Source of the DNA: Arsenicitalea aurantiaca
GTDB lineage: Bacteria; Pseudomonadota; Alphaproteobacteria; Rhizobiales; Devosiaceae
Length of the DNA stretch: 64,000 bases
Direction: 5' to 3'
Assembly (NCBI RefSeq): GCF_003994485.1
Contig: NZ_RZNJ01000002.1
Location: forward strand, 309,255-373,254
Part shown: one piece after another, positions 22,526 through 32,655 of the stretch
Position numbering within the stretch: the stretch's first letter is position 1
How the letters are laid out: every line of letters starts with the position of its first letter
Notes under the pieces: generated by a model
Told to the model about the DNA's origin: nothing
What the model saw: only the letters and a program-made list of their open reading frames with translations
The model's database searches: none
Position numbers and translations under genes: made by a program

Positions 22526-22642
22526 GGGCCCGGTAAAGGCCACCCGATCGCCCATATTGCGACATGATTGGGTTGGCGTGCCGGAGAATCCGTGAAAAGG
22601 ATACCGAAGCGTTCACAGCACAATTCCACGGAGTCGCTAAAA

Positions 22643-23335
22643 ATGAAGATCGCTCAGAAGTTTCTGGTCGCCACCGCCGCAACGGCGCTGATGACCGCGT
22701 CGGCTTTCGCAGCCGACCTCTATATCCCCGTCGAGCAGCCCTTTATCCCGTCCGTCTCGGCCCCGCTGGGCTGGACCGGTGCCTATGTCGGTGTGCATGC
22801 CGGCTATGGCTGGGGCACTGTTGATTGGGCCGAAGTTGCCGTGACTCCTGAAACCGGCGAGTTCGACATCGACGGCTGGCTCGCAGGTGTGCAGGCTGGT
22901 TACAACGTCAATCTCGATGGCGTCGTTCTCGGCATCGAGGGCGACATCGCCTGGGCCGACTTTAGCGGCACCGATGAAGCCGCCGGCGGTTCGATCGACA
23001 TTGAAGGCCAGGTGAACTGGCTTGCCACGCTCCGTGGCCGTGTCGGCTTCGCGGCTGATGCCTTCCTTATCTACGGCACCGCTGGTGTTGCCTTCGCAGG
23101 GACGGATGCAGACCTGACCCCTGGCACTTCTAATGCCTCCAACACCCACACTGGCTGGGTTGTCGGCGCGGGCGTTGAAGCCATGGTCACCGACAACATC
23201 TCGCTGAAGGCCGAATACCTCTATCACGACTTCGGCAGCCAGACCTATGACTTCGACGGTTCGTACGCTGGCCTTGAGGCCGACGCTTCGTTTAACGTCT
23301 CGACCGCCAAGATCGGCCTGAACTTCCACTTCTAG
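22643..23335 (+). CDS. Omp25/Omp31-like outer-membrane porin, paralog 3
   Basis: A 230-residue barrel protein with signal peptide MKIAQKFLVATAATALMTAS and mature start AADLYIPVEQPFIPSVSAPL. Barrel landmarks are LGWTGAYVGVHAGYGWGTV, LAGVQAGYNVNLDGVVLGIE, LRGRVGFAADAFLIYGTAGV and a terminal AKIGLNFHF. Several stretches are nearly identical in DNA to paralog 1 (for example around 22879-22962 versus 20965-21048), a sign of recent duplication or gene conversion. The ATG at 22643 opens the signal peptide; the upstream in-frame ATG region at 22568 does not fit an exported protein. Confidence 0.88.
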   Translation: MKIAQKFLVATAATALMTASAFAADLYIPVEQPFIPSVSAPLGWTGAYVGVHAGYGWGTVDWAEVAVTPETGEFDIDGWLAGVQAGYNVNLDGVVLGIEGDIAWADFSGTDEAAGGSIDIEGQVNWLATLRGRVGFAADAFLIYGTAGVAFAGTDADLTPGTSNASNTHTGWVVGAGVEAMVTDNISLKAEYLYHDFGSQTYDFDGSYAGLEADASFNVSTAKIGLNFHF

Positions 23336-23364
23336 GATTTTCAGGGACCGCAAGGTCTTTTGCG

Positions 23365-23398
23365 ACGGCCCCGCTTCGGCGGGGCCGTTTCCGTTTGT
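23365..23398 (+). terminator. Rho-independent terminator after porin paralog 3
   Basis: ACGGCCCCGC-TTCG-GCGGGGCCGT (23365-23388) is a perfect 10-bp stem with a stable tetraloop, followed by TTTCCGTTTG. Confidence 0.8.
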
Positions 23399-23449
23399 GC
23401 GTCAGGCTGCCCGACATATGTGGGCAGATCTGCCACTTCCTGGCCGCAA

Positions 23450-23469
23450 CTGTGTTCTCGAGGGCACAC
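23450..23469 (+). promoter_or_regulatory. CTGTG-N10-CACAC inverted repeat upstream of porin paralog 4
   Basis: CTGTG (23450-23454), ten bases, CACAC (23465-23469), ending 123 bases before the ATG at 23593. Here the GTAAAC-like block lies downstream and inverted (GCGTTTACCAATG from about 23489). Confidence 0.5.
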
Positions 23470-23592
23470 TGCGGGCCGCAAACGCAAAGCGTTTACCAAT
23501 GAATGCTCGCAGCATCTTCTCCCTCGTGACGAATCCATGTCACAACCATGGCAGCAACAGTTTTCTGCTGTGCTGTGCTTGGGAGTCTTAAA

Positions 23593-24249
23593 ATGAACTT
23601 TGTGAAACAACTTGCGCTCGCAACGGCAGCCACTGCCGTCATGACCGCTTCGGCCTTTGCGGCCGATCTCTACGTGCCCATCGAAGAGCCGTATATCCCG
23701 GAGGTTAGTGTTCTTGGATGGACCGGCGCCTACGTTGGCGTCCATGCCGGCTACGGCTGGGGCAGCTTCGATGAGCCTGATGACGCGACTCCGGAGTGGG
23801 CCAACGACATCGATGGTTGGCTCGCCGGCGTTCAGGCCGGTTACAACGTGAACCTCGACGGCGTAGTCCTCGGTGTGGAAGGCGACATTGCGTGGGCCGA
23901 CATCGGCTCTGAAGAGTTTACTCGTGACGGCCTCGCCGGGTCCATCGACTGGATCGGCACGATCCGCGGGCGAGTGGGTTTTGCCGCCGATGCCTTCCTC
24001 ATCTATGGTACTGCCGGTGTCGCATTCGCCGGTGCTGATCTCTTGGACGATCCCGACGCCGACTCCAACACCCACACAGGCTGGGTCGTGGGCGCCGGCG
24101 TTGAGGCCATGGTCACGGAAAGCGTCTCGCTGAAAGCAGAGTATCTGTACCACGATTTCGGTACTCAGGAGTATGATTTCAACGGTGATACCGACGATGT
24201 CGACTTCCAGGTCTCGACCGTCAAGATCGGCCTGAACTTCCACTTCTAG
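23593..24249 (+). CDS. Omp25/Omp31-like outer-membrane porin, paralog 4
   Basis: A 218-residue barrel protein, the shortest of the four. The signal peptide is MNFVKQLALATAATAVMTAS, then AFA-ADLYVPIEEPYIPEVSVL, barrel start GWTGAYVGVHAGYGWGSF, IRGRVGFAADAFLIYGTAGV, and the C-terminus VKIGLNFHF. Compared with paralogs 1 and 3 the loop insertions are shorter. The ATG at 23593 is chosen for the signal peptide; an in-frame upstream ATG at 23548 would spoil it. A strong terminator follows. Confidence 0.88.
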   Translation: MNFVKQLALATAATAVMTASAFAADLYVPIEEPYIPEVSVLGWTGAYVGVHAGYGWGSFDEPDDATPEWANDIDGWLAGVQAGYNVNLDGVVLGVEGDIAWADIGSEEFTRDGLAGSIDWIGTIRGRVGFAADAFLIYGTAGVAFAGADLLDDPDADSNTHTGWVVGAGVEAMVTESVSLKAEYLYHDFGTQEYDFNGDTDDVDFQVSTVKIGLNFHF

Positions 24250-24277
24250 GTCTCGCCTGCGATTCCGTGGTTTGACT

Positions 24278-24307
24278 GGGCCCCGCTTGCGGGGCCCTTT
24301 TTCGTTT
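24278..24307 (+). terminator. Rho-independent terminator after porin paralog 4
   Basis: GGGCCCCGC and CGGGGCCC form a tight hairpin (24278-24297), followed directly by TTTTTCGTTT. Confidence 0.85.
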
Positions 24308-24455
24308 CGGGGTGGGGGAGGGGCGTGTCGTCGCGGGACGCGGTGGTAACCCTTCATTAGCCCAAACAGACAACTAAAATTTGCATCATATTGTCCCTTT
24401 CGGCGCCGGCGCGCAGACTGCCCGCACAGTCTCCCAAGCCTGCCGAGGACAATCC

Positions 24456-24989
24456 ATGATCACTTCGCGCGCACTTCTCATCGCGCTGGCCGGCGCGGCC
24501 CTCTCCGTTCAGGGCGCCGTTGCGGCCGACTACAGCTGGGGCGGCGGCCCGGTGGATCAGATCTATTCGAGCCCCATGTTCAATTTCGAGGGCTTCTATG
24601 TCGGTGGCACCGTCAGCGCGGTCGGGCTCGATGATGGCGGGGCCTTCGGTCTCGGCGTGGTGACCGGCAACAATTTCATGCTGACCGATTCCATCGTGGC
24701 CGGCATCGAGTTCCAGGGCGACCTCTATTTCAACGAGGAAGGCATCACCGCCTATGACGCGCTCGGGCTCGGGCGGATCGGCGGCTTCCTCACCACCAAC
24801 ACGATGATCTATGGCGCGCTCGGCGCCGGCGTCTTCGATGACAACCTCAACTACGCCTTCGGCGCGGGCGTCGAGCAGGGCCTCGGCGGCCCGATCAGCG
24901 TGCGCGGCGAGATTCTCGGCCTCGGCGACTGGGGGCAGACCCCCGACCACGCCAAGGGCACGCTCGGCCTCATCTGGCACATGAACTGA
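24456..24989 (+). CDS. Small outer-membrane beta-barrel protein, divergent
   Basis: A 177-residue exported protein. The signal peptide MITSRALLIALAGAALSVQG ends in AVAA, then DYSWGGGPVDQIYSSPMFNF and a barrel-like start FEGFYVGGTVSAVGLDDGG. Alternating Gly/aromatic strands follow and it ends LGLIWHMN, so it lacks the usual terminal Phe. It resembles the first gene of the cluster more than the four paralogs. GCCGAGGAC before the ATG at 24456 serves as ribosome-binding site. Function unknown; an outer-membrane barrel is likely but less certain than for its neighbours. Confidence 0.65.
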   Translation: MITSRALLIALAGAALSVQGAVAADYSWGGGPVDQIYSSPMFNFEGFYVGGTVSAVGLDDGGAFGLGVVTGNNFMLTDSIVAGIEFQGDLYFNEEGITAYDALGLGRIGGFLTTNTMIYGALGAGVFDDNLNYAFGAGVEQGLGGPISVRGEILGLGDWGQTPDHAKGTLGLIWHMN

Positions 24990-25011
24990 CCTTCCTTTTC
25001 CCATGCACCGC

Positions 25012-25056
25012 AAACGCAAACGGCGCGCCCAAAAGGCGCGCCGTTTGCGTTTCGGC
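25012..25056. terminator. Perfect 18-bp hairpin terminator between the OMP cluster and nuo operon
   Basis: Bases 25012-25029 (beginning AAACGCAAACGG) are exactly complementary to 25035-25052 (ending TTTGCGTTT) around a CAAAA loop. The A-rich and T-rich ends would let it act for either direction of transcription. Confidence 0.85.
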
Positions 25057-25106
25057 AAGGGGCCGGCGATCACATTCATGACTGTTCTACTCAACTATTG
25101 TTTTCC

Positions 25107-25133
25107 TTGAAACGCCAGGGCCCCTGCGATAAG
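25107..25133 (+). promoter_or_regulatory. Weak candidate promoter of the nuo operon
   Basis: TTGAAA (25107-25112), 15 bases, GATAAG (25128-25133), about 100 bases before nuoA. Spacing is short of the optimum. It is the best sigma-70-like pair in this region. Confidence 0.3.
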
Positions 25134-25232
25134 CCCTAGCCCAAGCAAGCCACCCTGTTTCGCGCCTCCCTCCCGGCCGTTTTTCTTCAGGGTGCGCCGG
25201 CCGCCCGGCCGGCCCAACGATTAGGCTGCCGC

Positions 25233-25598
25233 ATGAACGACCTGCTCAGCAACTACCTGCCGATCGTCATCTTCATCGGCCTCTCCGCGCTTATCGGCGT
25301 CGCCCTTCTGGTCGCGCCGTTCCTGATCGCGGTGAAGCGTCCCGATCCCGAGAAGGTCTCCGCCTATGAGTGCGGATTCGATGCCTTCGACGATGCGCGC
25401 ATGAAGTTCGACGTCCGCTTCTACCTGGTCTCGATCCTGTTCATCATCTTCGATCTCGAAGTGGCCTTCCTCTTCCCCTGGGCTGTGGCCTTCGGGGACG
25501 TGGGTTGGTTCGGCTTCTGGTCGATGATGATCTTCCTGGGGGTCCTGACCGTAGGCTTCCTCTATGAGTGGCGCAAAGGGGCACTGGAATGGGATTGA
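25233..25598 (+). CDS. nuoA: NADH-quinone oxidoreductase subunit A
   Basis: A 121-residue membrane subunit of complex I, with three helices. Conserved [20 protein letters not shown] forms the loop with the Glu-Cys-Gly motif near the quinone site; [20 protein letters not shown] and LFPWAV follow. First gene of the nuoA-N operon, which couples NADH oxidation and quinone reduction to proton pumping. It overlaps the nuoB start by 10 bases. The ATG at 25233 has no strong ribosome-binding site. Confidence 0.97.
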   Translation: MNDLLSNYLPIVIFIGLSALIGVALLVAPFLIAVKRPDPEKVSAYECGFDAFDDARMKFDVRFYLVSILFIIFDLEVAFLFPWAVAFGDVGWFGFWSMMIFLGVLTVGFLYEWRKGALEWD

Positions 25599-26167
25599 CC
25601 CGTAACGAGACTCTGGTCGCGCCGGCCCCGGTCGGGGTGCTCGACCCGCGCACTGGCCGCCCGGTGGGTGAGGGGGATCCCTTCTTCACCGACATCAATG
25701 ACGAGCTGGCCGACAAGGGCTTCGTCGTCACCGCGACTGACGATCTCATCAACTGGGCGCGCACCGGCTCGCTCATGTGGATGACGTTCGGGCTCGCCTG
25801 TTGCGCGGTCGAGATGATCCAGATGTCCATGCCCCGCTACGACATCGAGCGGTTCGGCCTCGCCCCGCGCGCGTCCCCGCGCCAGTCCGACGTGATGATC
25901 GTCGCGGGCACGCTGACCAACAAGATGGCTCCGGCGCTGCGCAAGGTCTATGACCAGATGCCAGAGCCGCGCTACGTCATCTCCATGGGCAGCTGCGCCA
26001 ATGGCGGCGGCTATTATCACTATTCCTATTCGGTCGTGCGCGGCTGCGACCGGGTGGTCCCGGTCGACATCTACGTGCCCGGCTGCCCGCCGACTGCAGA
26101 GGCGCTGCTTTATGGCTGCCTCATGCTGCAGAAGAAAATCCGCCGCACCGGTACGATCGAGAGATAG
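25589..26167 (+). CDS. nuoB: NADH-quinone oxidoreductase subunit B (cluster N2)
   Basis: A 192-residue peripheral subunit that binds the terminal 4Fe-4S cluster N2. Ligands are visible in [23 protein letters not shown] and [35 protein letters not shown] is the typical rhizobial N-terminus, so the ATG at 25589 with AAAGGGG upstream is preferred to the in-frame ATG at 25568. It overlaps nuoA by 10 bases. Confidence 0.97.
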   Translation: MGLTRNETLVAPAPVGVLDPRTGRPVGEGDPFFTDINDELADKGFVVTATDDLINWARTGSLMWMTFGLACCAVEMIQMSMPRYDIERFGLAPRASPRQSDVMIVAGTLTNKMAPALRKVYDQMPEPRYVISMGSCANGGGYYHYSYSVVRGCDRVVPVDIYVPGCPPTAEALLYGCLMLQKKIRRTGTIER

Positions 26168-26173
26168 CACCCA

Positions 26174-26791
26174 ATGCAGGACGTTCCCGCCATCACGCCG
26201 CTCGAAGCCCTGGGCGAGACGATCGTCGCCGCCCTCGGCGACCGCCTCATTGAGCATCGCCACGCCTATGGCGAGCTGACGCTCGTCGTCGAGCGTGACG
26301 CGATCATCGAGGTTCTTACCTGGCTTCGCGACGATCCGGCTTGCCTGTTCGTCAACCTCACCGACATCTGCGGGGTGGATTATCCGAGCCGCGAGGAGCG
26401 CTTCGAGGTCGTCTATCACCTGTTGAGCCCCAGGAAGAATCTTCGCATCCGCGTCAAGCTGGCGACGGACGAGGAGACCCCGGTCGCAAGCGCCACCGCG
26501 GTGTTCCCGGCGGCCGACTGGTATGAGCGCGAGGCCTACGATCTTTACGGGATCCTCTTTTCGGGCCATCCCGACCTCCGCCGCATCCTCACCGATTACG
26601 GCTTTGACGGGCATCCGCTGCGCAAGGATTTCCCGCTGACCGGCTTCGTCGAGGTGCGCTACGACGAGGAACGCAAGCGCGTCGTCTACGAGCCGGTAAC
26701 GCTCGCGCAGGAATTCCGCAATTTCGACTATCTCTCGCCCTGGGAAGGCACCGACTACGTGCTGCCGGGCGACGAGAAGGCGAAGGGCTGA
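26174..26791 (+). CDS. nuoC: NADH-quinone oxidoreductase subunit C
   Basis: A 205-residue peripheral subunit of the complex I connecting module, separate from NuoD (not fused as in E. coli). The 30-kDa subunit signature is present: [20 protein letters not shown], then [20 protein letters not shown]. It ends in [20 protein letters not shown]. It begins six bases after nuoB. Confidence 0.97.
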   Translation: MQDVPAITPLEALGETIVAALGDRLIEHRHAYGELTLVVERDAIIEVLTWLRDDPACLFVNLTDICGVDYPSREERFEVVYHLLSPRKNLRIRVKLATDEETPVASATAVFPAADWYEREAYDLYGILFSGHPDLRRILTDYGFDGHPLRKDFPLTGFVEVRYDEERKRVVYEPVTLAQEFRNFDYLSPWEGTDYVLPGDEKAKG

Positions 26792-26858
26792 AAGCGGGCA
26801 TCACCCGAATTCATCCCGTCCGAGTAATGACGATCCGTTGGCGACCGGAGGTCGCGCT

Positions 26859-28049
26859 ATGTCCGAAGCAGAAGTCCGCAATTTCACGATCAATTTCGGT
26901 CCGCAGCACCCCGCGGCGCACGGCGTGCTCCGCCTCGTGCTCGAGCTGGACGGCGAAGTCGTCGAGCGCGTCGATCCCCATATCGGGCTTCTTCACCGCG
27001 GCACCGAAAAGCTGATCGAGCACAAGACCTATCTGCAGTCCGTGCCCTATTTCGATCGGCTCGACTATGTCGCGCCGATGAACCAGGAGCACGCTTTCGC
27101 GCTCGCGGTCGAGCGGCTGCTGGGAATCGAGGTGCCCTTCCGCGGACAGCTGATCCGGGTGCTTTACTCGGAAATCGGCCGGCTTCTCTCGCACATTCTC
27201 AACACCACGACCCAGGCGCTCGACGTGGGCGCGCTGACGCCCCCGCTCTGGGGGTTCGACGAGCGCGAGAAGCTCATGATGTTCTACGAGCGCGCTTCGG
27301 GCAGCCGGATGCATGCCGCCTATATCCGGCCCGGTGGCGTCCACCAGGACCTGCCGCAGGATCTGATCGACGACATCGAAGCGTTCTGCGATCCCTTCCT
27401 CAAGGTCTGCGACGACCTCGAAGGGCTTATGACCGGCAACCGCATCTTCATGCAGCGCAATGCCGATATCGGCGTCGTGACGCTCGAAGAGGCCTGGGCG
27501 CGCGGATTTTCCGGGGTGATGATCCGCGGGTCGGGCGCGCCCTGGGACCTGCGCAAGGCGCAGCCCTATGAGTGCTACGATCGGCTCGAGTTCGACATTC
27601 CGGTCGGCAAGAACGGCGATTGCTACGATCGATATCTCGTGCGCATGGACGAGATGCGCCAGTCGATCCGCATCATGAAGCAGTGCATCGCCCTGCTGAA
27701 CAGCCCAGAGGGCAGGACGCCGATCTCTTCGGTCGACGGCAAGGTCGTGCCGCCGAAGCGCGGCGAGATGAAGCGCTCGATGGAAGCGCTCATCCATCAC
27801 TTCAAGCTCTATACCGAGGGCTACAAGGTTCCCGCAGGCGAGGTCTATGCCGCCGTGGAGGCGCCCAAAGGCGAGTTCGGCGTCTACCTCGTCTCCGATG
27901 GCACCAACAAGCCCTACCGCTGCAAGATCAAGGCGCCCGGCTTCGCGCATCTTCAGGCCATGGACTTCATGACCCGCGGCCACATGCTCGCCGACGTTTC
28001 GGCGGTGCTCGGGTCTCTCGATATCGTCTTCGGGGAGGTGGACCGCTGA
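26859..28049 (+). CDS. nuoD: NADH-quinone oxidoreductase subunit D
   Basis: A 396-residue 49-kDa-type subunit that, with NuoB, forms the quinone pocket. [20 protein letters not shown] and [20 protein letters not shown] are hallmark segments, and the C-terminus ends [12 protein letters not shown]. The ATG at 26859 follows a good CCGGAGG site; a TTG at 26838 is in frame but lacks support. The stop overlaps the nuoE start as TGATG. Confidence 0.97.
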   Translation: MSEAEVRNFTINFGPQHPAAHGVLRLVLELDGEVVERVDPHIGLLHRGTEKLIEHKTYLQSVPYFDRLDYVAPMNQEHAFALAVERLLGIEVPFRGQLIRVLYSEIGRLLSHILNTTTQALDVGALTPPLWGFDEREKLMMFYERASGSRMHAAYIRPGGVHQDLPQDLIDDIEAFCDPFLKVCDDLEGLMTGNRIFMQRNADIGVVTLEEAWARGFSGVMIRGSGAPWDLRKAQPYECYDRLEFDIPVGKNGDCYDRYLVRMDEMRQSIRIMKQCIALLNSPEGRTPISSVDGKVVPPKRGEMKRSMEALIHHFKLYTEGYKVPAGEVYAAVEAPKGEFGVYLVSDGTNKPYRCKIKAPGFAHLQAMDFMTRGHMLADVSAVLGSLDIVFGEVDR

Positions 28050-29050
28050 TGTCCGTACGTCGTCTCGCAGAAGAAGCCGTCCAGCCCGAGCGCTTCGCCT
28101 TTTCCAACGACAACGCCCAGTGGGCGGAGTGGAAGATCGGCCAGTATCCTGCCGGCCGCCAGCAGTCGGCGGTGATCCCGCTGTTGATGCGCGCACAGGA
28201 TCAGGAAGGCTGGGTGAGCCGCGCAGCGATCGAGAGCATCGCCGACATGCTCGACATGCCCTATATCCGCGTGCTCGAAGTTGCGACGTTCTACACCCAG
28301 TTTCAGCTCAAGCCCGTGGGCACGCGCGCCCACATCCAGGTGTGCGGCACGACCCCGTGCATGCTTCGGGGTGCTGAAGACATCCGGGCCGTCTGCCAGT
28401 CCAGGATTCACCCCGAACCCTTCGAGACGAATGCCGATGGGACGCTGAGCTGGGAAGAGGTCGAGTGTCTCGGAGCCTGCGTCAACGCGCCGATGGTGGC
28501 GATCTTCCACGACACCTATGAGGATCTGACGCCAGAGCGGATGGGCGAGATCATCGATGCCTTTGCGGCGGGACGTGGCGACACAGTTCAGCCCGGCCCG
28601 CAGAACGGGCGCACCTTTGCGGCGGCGGCGACAGGCCAGACCACGCTTCGTTTCGAGCCGGACAGCGATCGCAGCGATGAACCGGTCGCTGCGACGCCGG
28701 CGGCGGCTGCCGATCCGACCGAGCCGACCGCTCCGGGTCGTGGGTCTGACGTGGTCGAAGAGACAGCCCCCGGCCTCAAGGGCCCTGCGCCCGACGCGCC
28801 CAAGGTCTCCATGGCTGAAGCCGAGGCCGAACGCGCGGAATTCGACAAGCGTGCCGAAGGCGGCGAGCCGAACGACGCCATGCGTGAAGGCGCTGTTGGC
28901 GCCGAGGCTGCTGGCGGCAAGCTCGACGAAGGCAAGGCGGTCGGCAAGCCGAGCCATGGCGGGGCAGGCGACGGAGCAAGTTCGGCAGGCCCAGACGCCG
29001 ACGACGTGGCCGGCGCGCCCAAGGCAGAGGACAAGTCCGATGACAAATGA
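28049..29050 (+). CDS. nuoE: NADH-quinone oxidoreductase subunit E with long C-terminal extension
   Basis: A 333-residue protein. Residues 1 to about 180 are the normal 24-kDa subunit: thioredoxin-like fold with the 2Fe-2S cluster N1a ligands in [10 protein letters not shown] and [12 protein letters not shown]. The remaining ~150 residues are low complexity, rich in Ala, Glu, Asp, Pro and Lys, with no recognisable domain and a hydrophilic end ([13 protein letters not shown]). Long NuoE tails are known in Rhizobiales. The real start is the ATG overlapping the nuoD stop; the frame is open upstream to 27572 but only as a shadow of nuoD. Confidence 0.93.
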   Translation: MSVRRLAEEAVQPERFAFSNDNAQWAEWKIGQYPAGRQQSAVIPLLMRAQDQEGWVSRAAIESIADMLDMPYIRVLEVATFYTQFQLKPVGTRAHIQVCGTTPCMLRGAEDIRAVCQSRIHPEPFETNADGTLSWEEVECLGACVNAPMVAIFHDTYEDLTPERMGEIIDAFAAGRGDTVQPGPQNGRTFAAAATGQTTLRFEPDSDRSDEPVAATPAAAADPTEPTAPGRGSDVVEETAPGLKGPAPDAPKVSMAEAEAERAEFDKRAEGGEPNDAMREGAVGAEAAGGKLDEGKAVGKPSHGGAGDGASSAGPDADDVAGAPKAEDKSDDK

Positions 29051-29240
29051 GCGCATGCGTATCCAGCTGAACTGGAAAAGCTATCTGATCGGCGCGGTCT
29101 TCATCGTCGCCTCAATGCTCGTCTTCCGGATGGCGCTGCCCGCCATCCTAGATTTCGATACCACCCTGGTCATCGCCTCGAGCGTCATCGGCGTCATGGC
29201 CTGGTTCATTTTCATGTTCTCGCGCAACAGGGCGGACTGA
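29040..29240 (+). CDS. Small two-helix membrane protein inside the nuo operon
   Basis: A 66-residue ORF starting in the last codons of nuoE (11-base overlap) and ending three bases before nuo[21 protein letters not shown] leads into two hydrophobic segments, about residues 13-33 and 40-59, with a short loop between, and the basic end SRNRAD. ATG 29040 or 29055 could start it. It is not one of the 14 core subunits. Small membrane ORFs at this point occur in other alphaproteobacterial nuo operons (I recall a DUF5337-type protein in Rhodobacterales), but I cannot assign it to that family by eye. An accessory or assembly role for complex I is inference. Confidence 0.7.
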   Translation: MTNERMRIQLNWKSYLIGAVFIVASMLVFRMALPAILDFDTTLVIASSVIGVMAWFIFMFSRNRAD

Positions 29241-29243
29241 TCC

Positions 29244-30551
<1,308 letters not shown>

Positions 30552-30555
30552 ACCC

Positions 30556-32646
30556 ATGGCAAACATCAAGGTCGACGGCCAGCTTATCGATGTGCCGGAC
30601 TATTTTACCCTCATGCAGGCGGCCGAGGCCGCCGGCGCCGAGATTCCGCGCTTCTGCTATCACGAGCGCCTGTCGGTTGCCGGCAATTGCCGGATGTGCC
30701 TCGTCGAGGTGAAGGGCGGCCCCCCGAAGCCGCAGGCGAGCTGCGCCATGGCGGTCAAGGATCTGCGTCCTGGTCCAAATGGCGAACCGCCCGAAATGTT
30801 CACCAACACCCCCATGGTCAAGAAGGCCCGGGAGGGGGTGATGGAATTTCTGCTGATCAACCATCCACTTGACTGTCCGATCTGCGATCAGGGCGGCGAG
30901 TGCGATCTGCAGGATCAGGCCATGGCCTATGGCGTCGACAAGAACCGCTTCGCAGAGAACAAGCGCGCCGTTGAAGACAAATATATGGGCCCGCTGATCA
31001 AGACCGCGATGAACCGCTGCATTCACTGCACGCGTTGCGTCAGGTTTACGACGGAAGTGGCTGGAATCTCCGAGCTCGGCCTGCTCGGTCGCGGCGAAGA
31101 TGCCGAAATCACCCCCTATCTCGAACGCGCCTTGACGTCCGAACTGCAGGGCAACGTCATCGATCTTTGCCCGGTCGGCGCGCTCACCTCCAAGCCCTAT
31201 GCGTTCGCCGCCCGGCCGTGGGAACTGGTGAAGACCGAATCCATCGACGTGATGGACGCGGTAGGGTCCAACATCCGCGTCGACAGCCGCGGCCGCGAGG
31301 TGATGCGCATTCTTCCCCGCATCAACGAAGCGATCAATGAAGAGTGGATTTCGGACAAGACCCGCTTCGTATGGGACGGGCTCCGCAGCCAGCGGCTCGA
31401 CCGCCCCTATGTCCGGACCGGCGGCAAGCTGCGGCCTGCCGACTGGAACGAGGCGTTCGCGACGATCGCAGCGGCAGTTGGAAAATCCCGAGGCAACCGG
31501 ATCGGTGCCATCGCCGGGGATCTGGCCGCGGTGGAGGAAGTCTATGCCCTCCGCCAGCTCATGCGCCAGCTCGGGTCGAGCAACATCGATTGCCGGCCGG
31601 CAGGGTCCACGCTGACGACCCGCTATGGTCGCGCCGGCTATGTGTTCAACCCGGGCATTGCCGGCATCGAGCAGGCCGACGCCATTCTGATCGTCGGGGC
31701 TAACCCGCGGCGCGAAGCCTCCGTGCTCAACGCGCGGATCCGCAAGGCCTGGCGCGCGACGGGCGTTCCCGTTGCAGTGATCGGCGAAGCGGCCGATCTG
31801 ACTTATGACTATACTCATCTTGGCACAGGCATCGACGCACTGGCGGGCCTGACTCGTGAGGGTGCGGAAGGCTTCGCCGAGGCGCTTCGCAATGCCCGCC
31901 ATCCGCTGATCATCGTCGGCGAGGCCGCCATATCGGGGCAGGGTGGTACCGACCTTCTCGCCATGGCCGCGTCGCTCGCAGCGCCGACAGCCGGGGCGGA
32001 ATGGAACGGGCTTGCCATTCTCCATAACGCGGCGGGTCGCGTCGGTGCGCTCGATGTCGGGTTCCTGCCGGAAAAAGACTGGTACGACACGGCAGCCATG
32101 ATCGAGGCGGCCGGTGCGGGCGATCTCGACGTCCTGTTCCTGCTCGGCGCTGACGAGATCGACATGTCGGCGCTCGGCAACACGCTCGTCGTCTATATCG
32201 GGACGCATGGCGACCGCGGCGCCCACCGCGCCGATGTCATCCTGCCCGGGGCGACCTACACCGAAAAGAGCGGCACCTACGTCAATACCGAGGGTCGCGC
32301 CCAGATGGCGGCGCGGGCAGTCTTCCCGCCGGGTGAAGCAAAGGAGGACTGGGCCATCCTGCGGGCATTGTCCGCCGCGCTCGGCGTGCCGCTGGCCTTC
32401 AATTCCCTCGCCCAGCTGCGGGCAAGCCTTTATGGCGAATTTCCGCATCTTTCGAGGCTGGACGCCATCGCTCCTTCCGATTATGGGCAGGTCAAGCGCC
32501 TCGCCAAGGTACCGGCACGGCCGCGACAGGCGAAGCTCGCCTCTCCGGTCACGGATTTCTACCTGACCAATCCGATCGCGCGGGCATCCGCGGTGATGGG
32601 CGAATGCGCCCAGCTCGCCGCGGGCTTCCGGCAGGCGGCGGAATAG
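30556..32646 (+). CDS. nuoG: NADH-quinone oxidoreductase subunit G
   Basis: A 696-residue 75-kDa subunit holding several Fe-S clusters. N-terminal 2Fe-2S ligands are in [20 protein letters not shown]; the [20 protein letters not shown] segment and [11 protein letters not shown] supply the N4 and N5 clusters. A molybdopterin-oxidoreductase-like domain without cofactor fills the C-terminal part. The ATG at 30556 gives the standard N-terminus [15 protein letters not shown]; the upstream in-frame codons belong to the nuoF shadow. nuoH follows after 9 bases. Confidence 0.97.
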   Translation: MANIKVDGQLIDVPDYFTLMQAAEAAGAEIPRFCYHERLSVAGNCRMCLVEVKGGPPKPQASCAMAVKDLRPGPNGEPPEMFTNTPMVKKAREGVMEFLLINHPLDCPICDQGGECDLQDQAMAYGVDKNRFAENKRAVEDKYMGPLIKTAMNRCIHCTRCVRFTTEVAGISELGLLGRGEDAEITPYLERALTSELQGNVIDLCPVGALTSKPYAFAARPWELVKTESIDVMDAVGSNIRVDSRGREVMRILPRINEAINEEWISDKTRFVWDGLRSQRLDRPYVRTGGKLRPADWNEAFATIAAAVGKSRGNRIGAIAGDLAAVEEVYALRQLMRQLGSSNIDCRPAGSTLTTRYGRAGYVFNPGIAGIEQADAILIVGANPRREASVLNARIRKAWRATGVPVAVIGEAADLTYDYTHLGTGIDALAGLTREGAEGFAEALRNARHPLIIVGEAAISGQGGTDLLAMAASLAAPTAGAEWNGLAILHNAAGRVGALDVGFLPEKDWYDTAAMIEAAGAGDLDVLFLLGADEIDMSALGNTLVVYIGTHGDRGAHRADVILPGATYTEKSGTYVNTEGRAQMAARAVFPPGEAKEDWAILRALSAALGVPLAFNSLAQLRASLYGEFPHLSRLDAIAPSDYGQVKRLAKVPARPRQAKLASPVTDFYLTNPIARASAVMGECAQLAAGFRQAAE

Positions 32647-32655
32647 GAACGCATA

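Larger units (their letters stand above)
22338..22642 (+). other. Intergenic region between porin paralogs 2 and 3
   Basis: 305 bases with no gene. It holds a terminator-like hairpin (22362-22389), the conserved block TTAACAGGGGGTAAAC (22486-22501), the CTGTG-N10-CACAC repeat, and a leader whose end (GCGTTCACA, then CACGGAGTCGCT) matches the leader of paralog 1. Confidence 0.6.
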
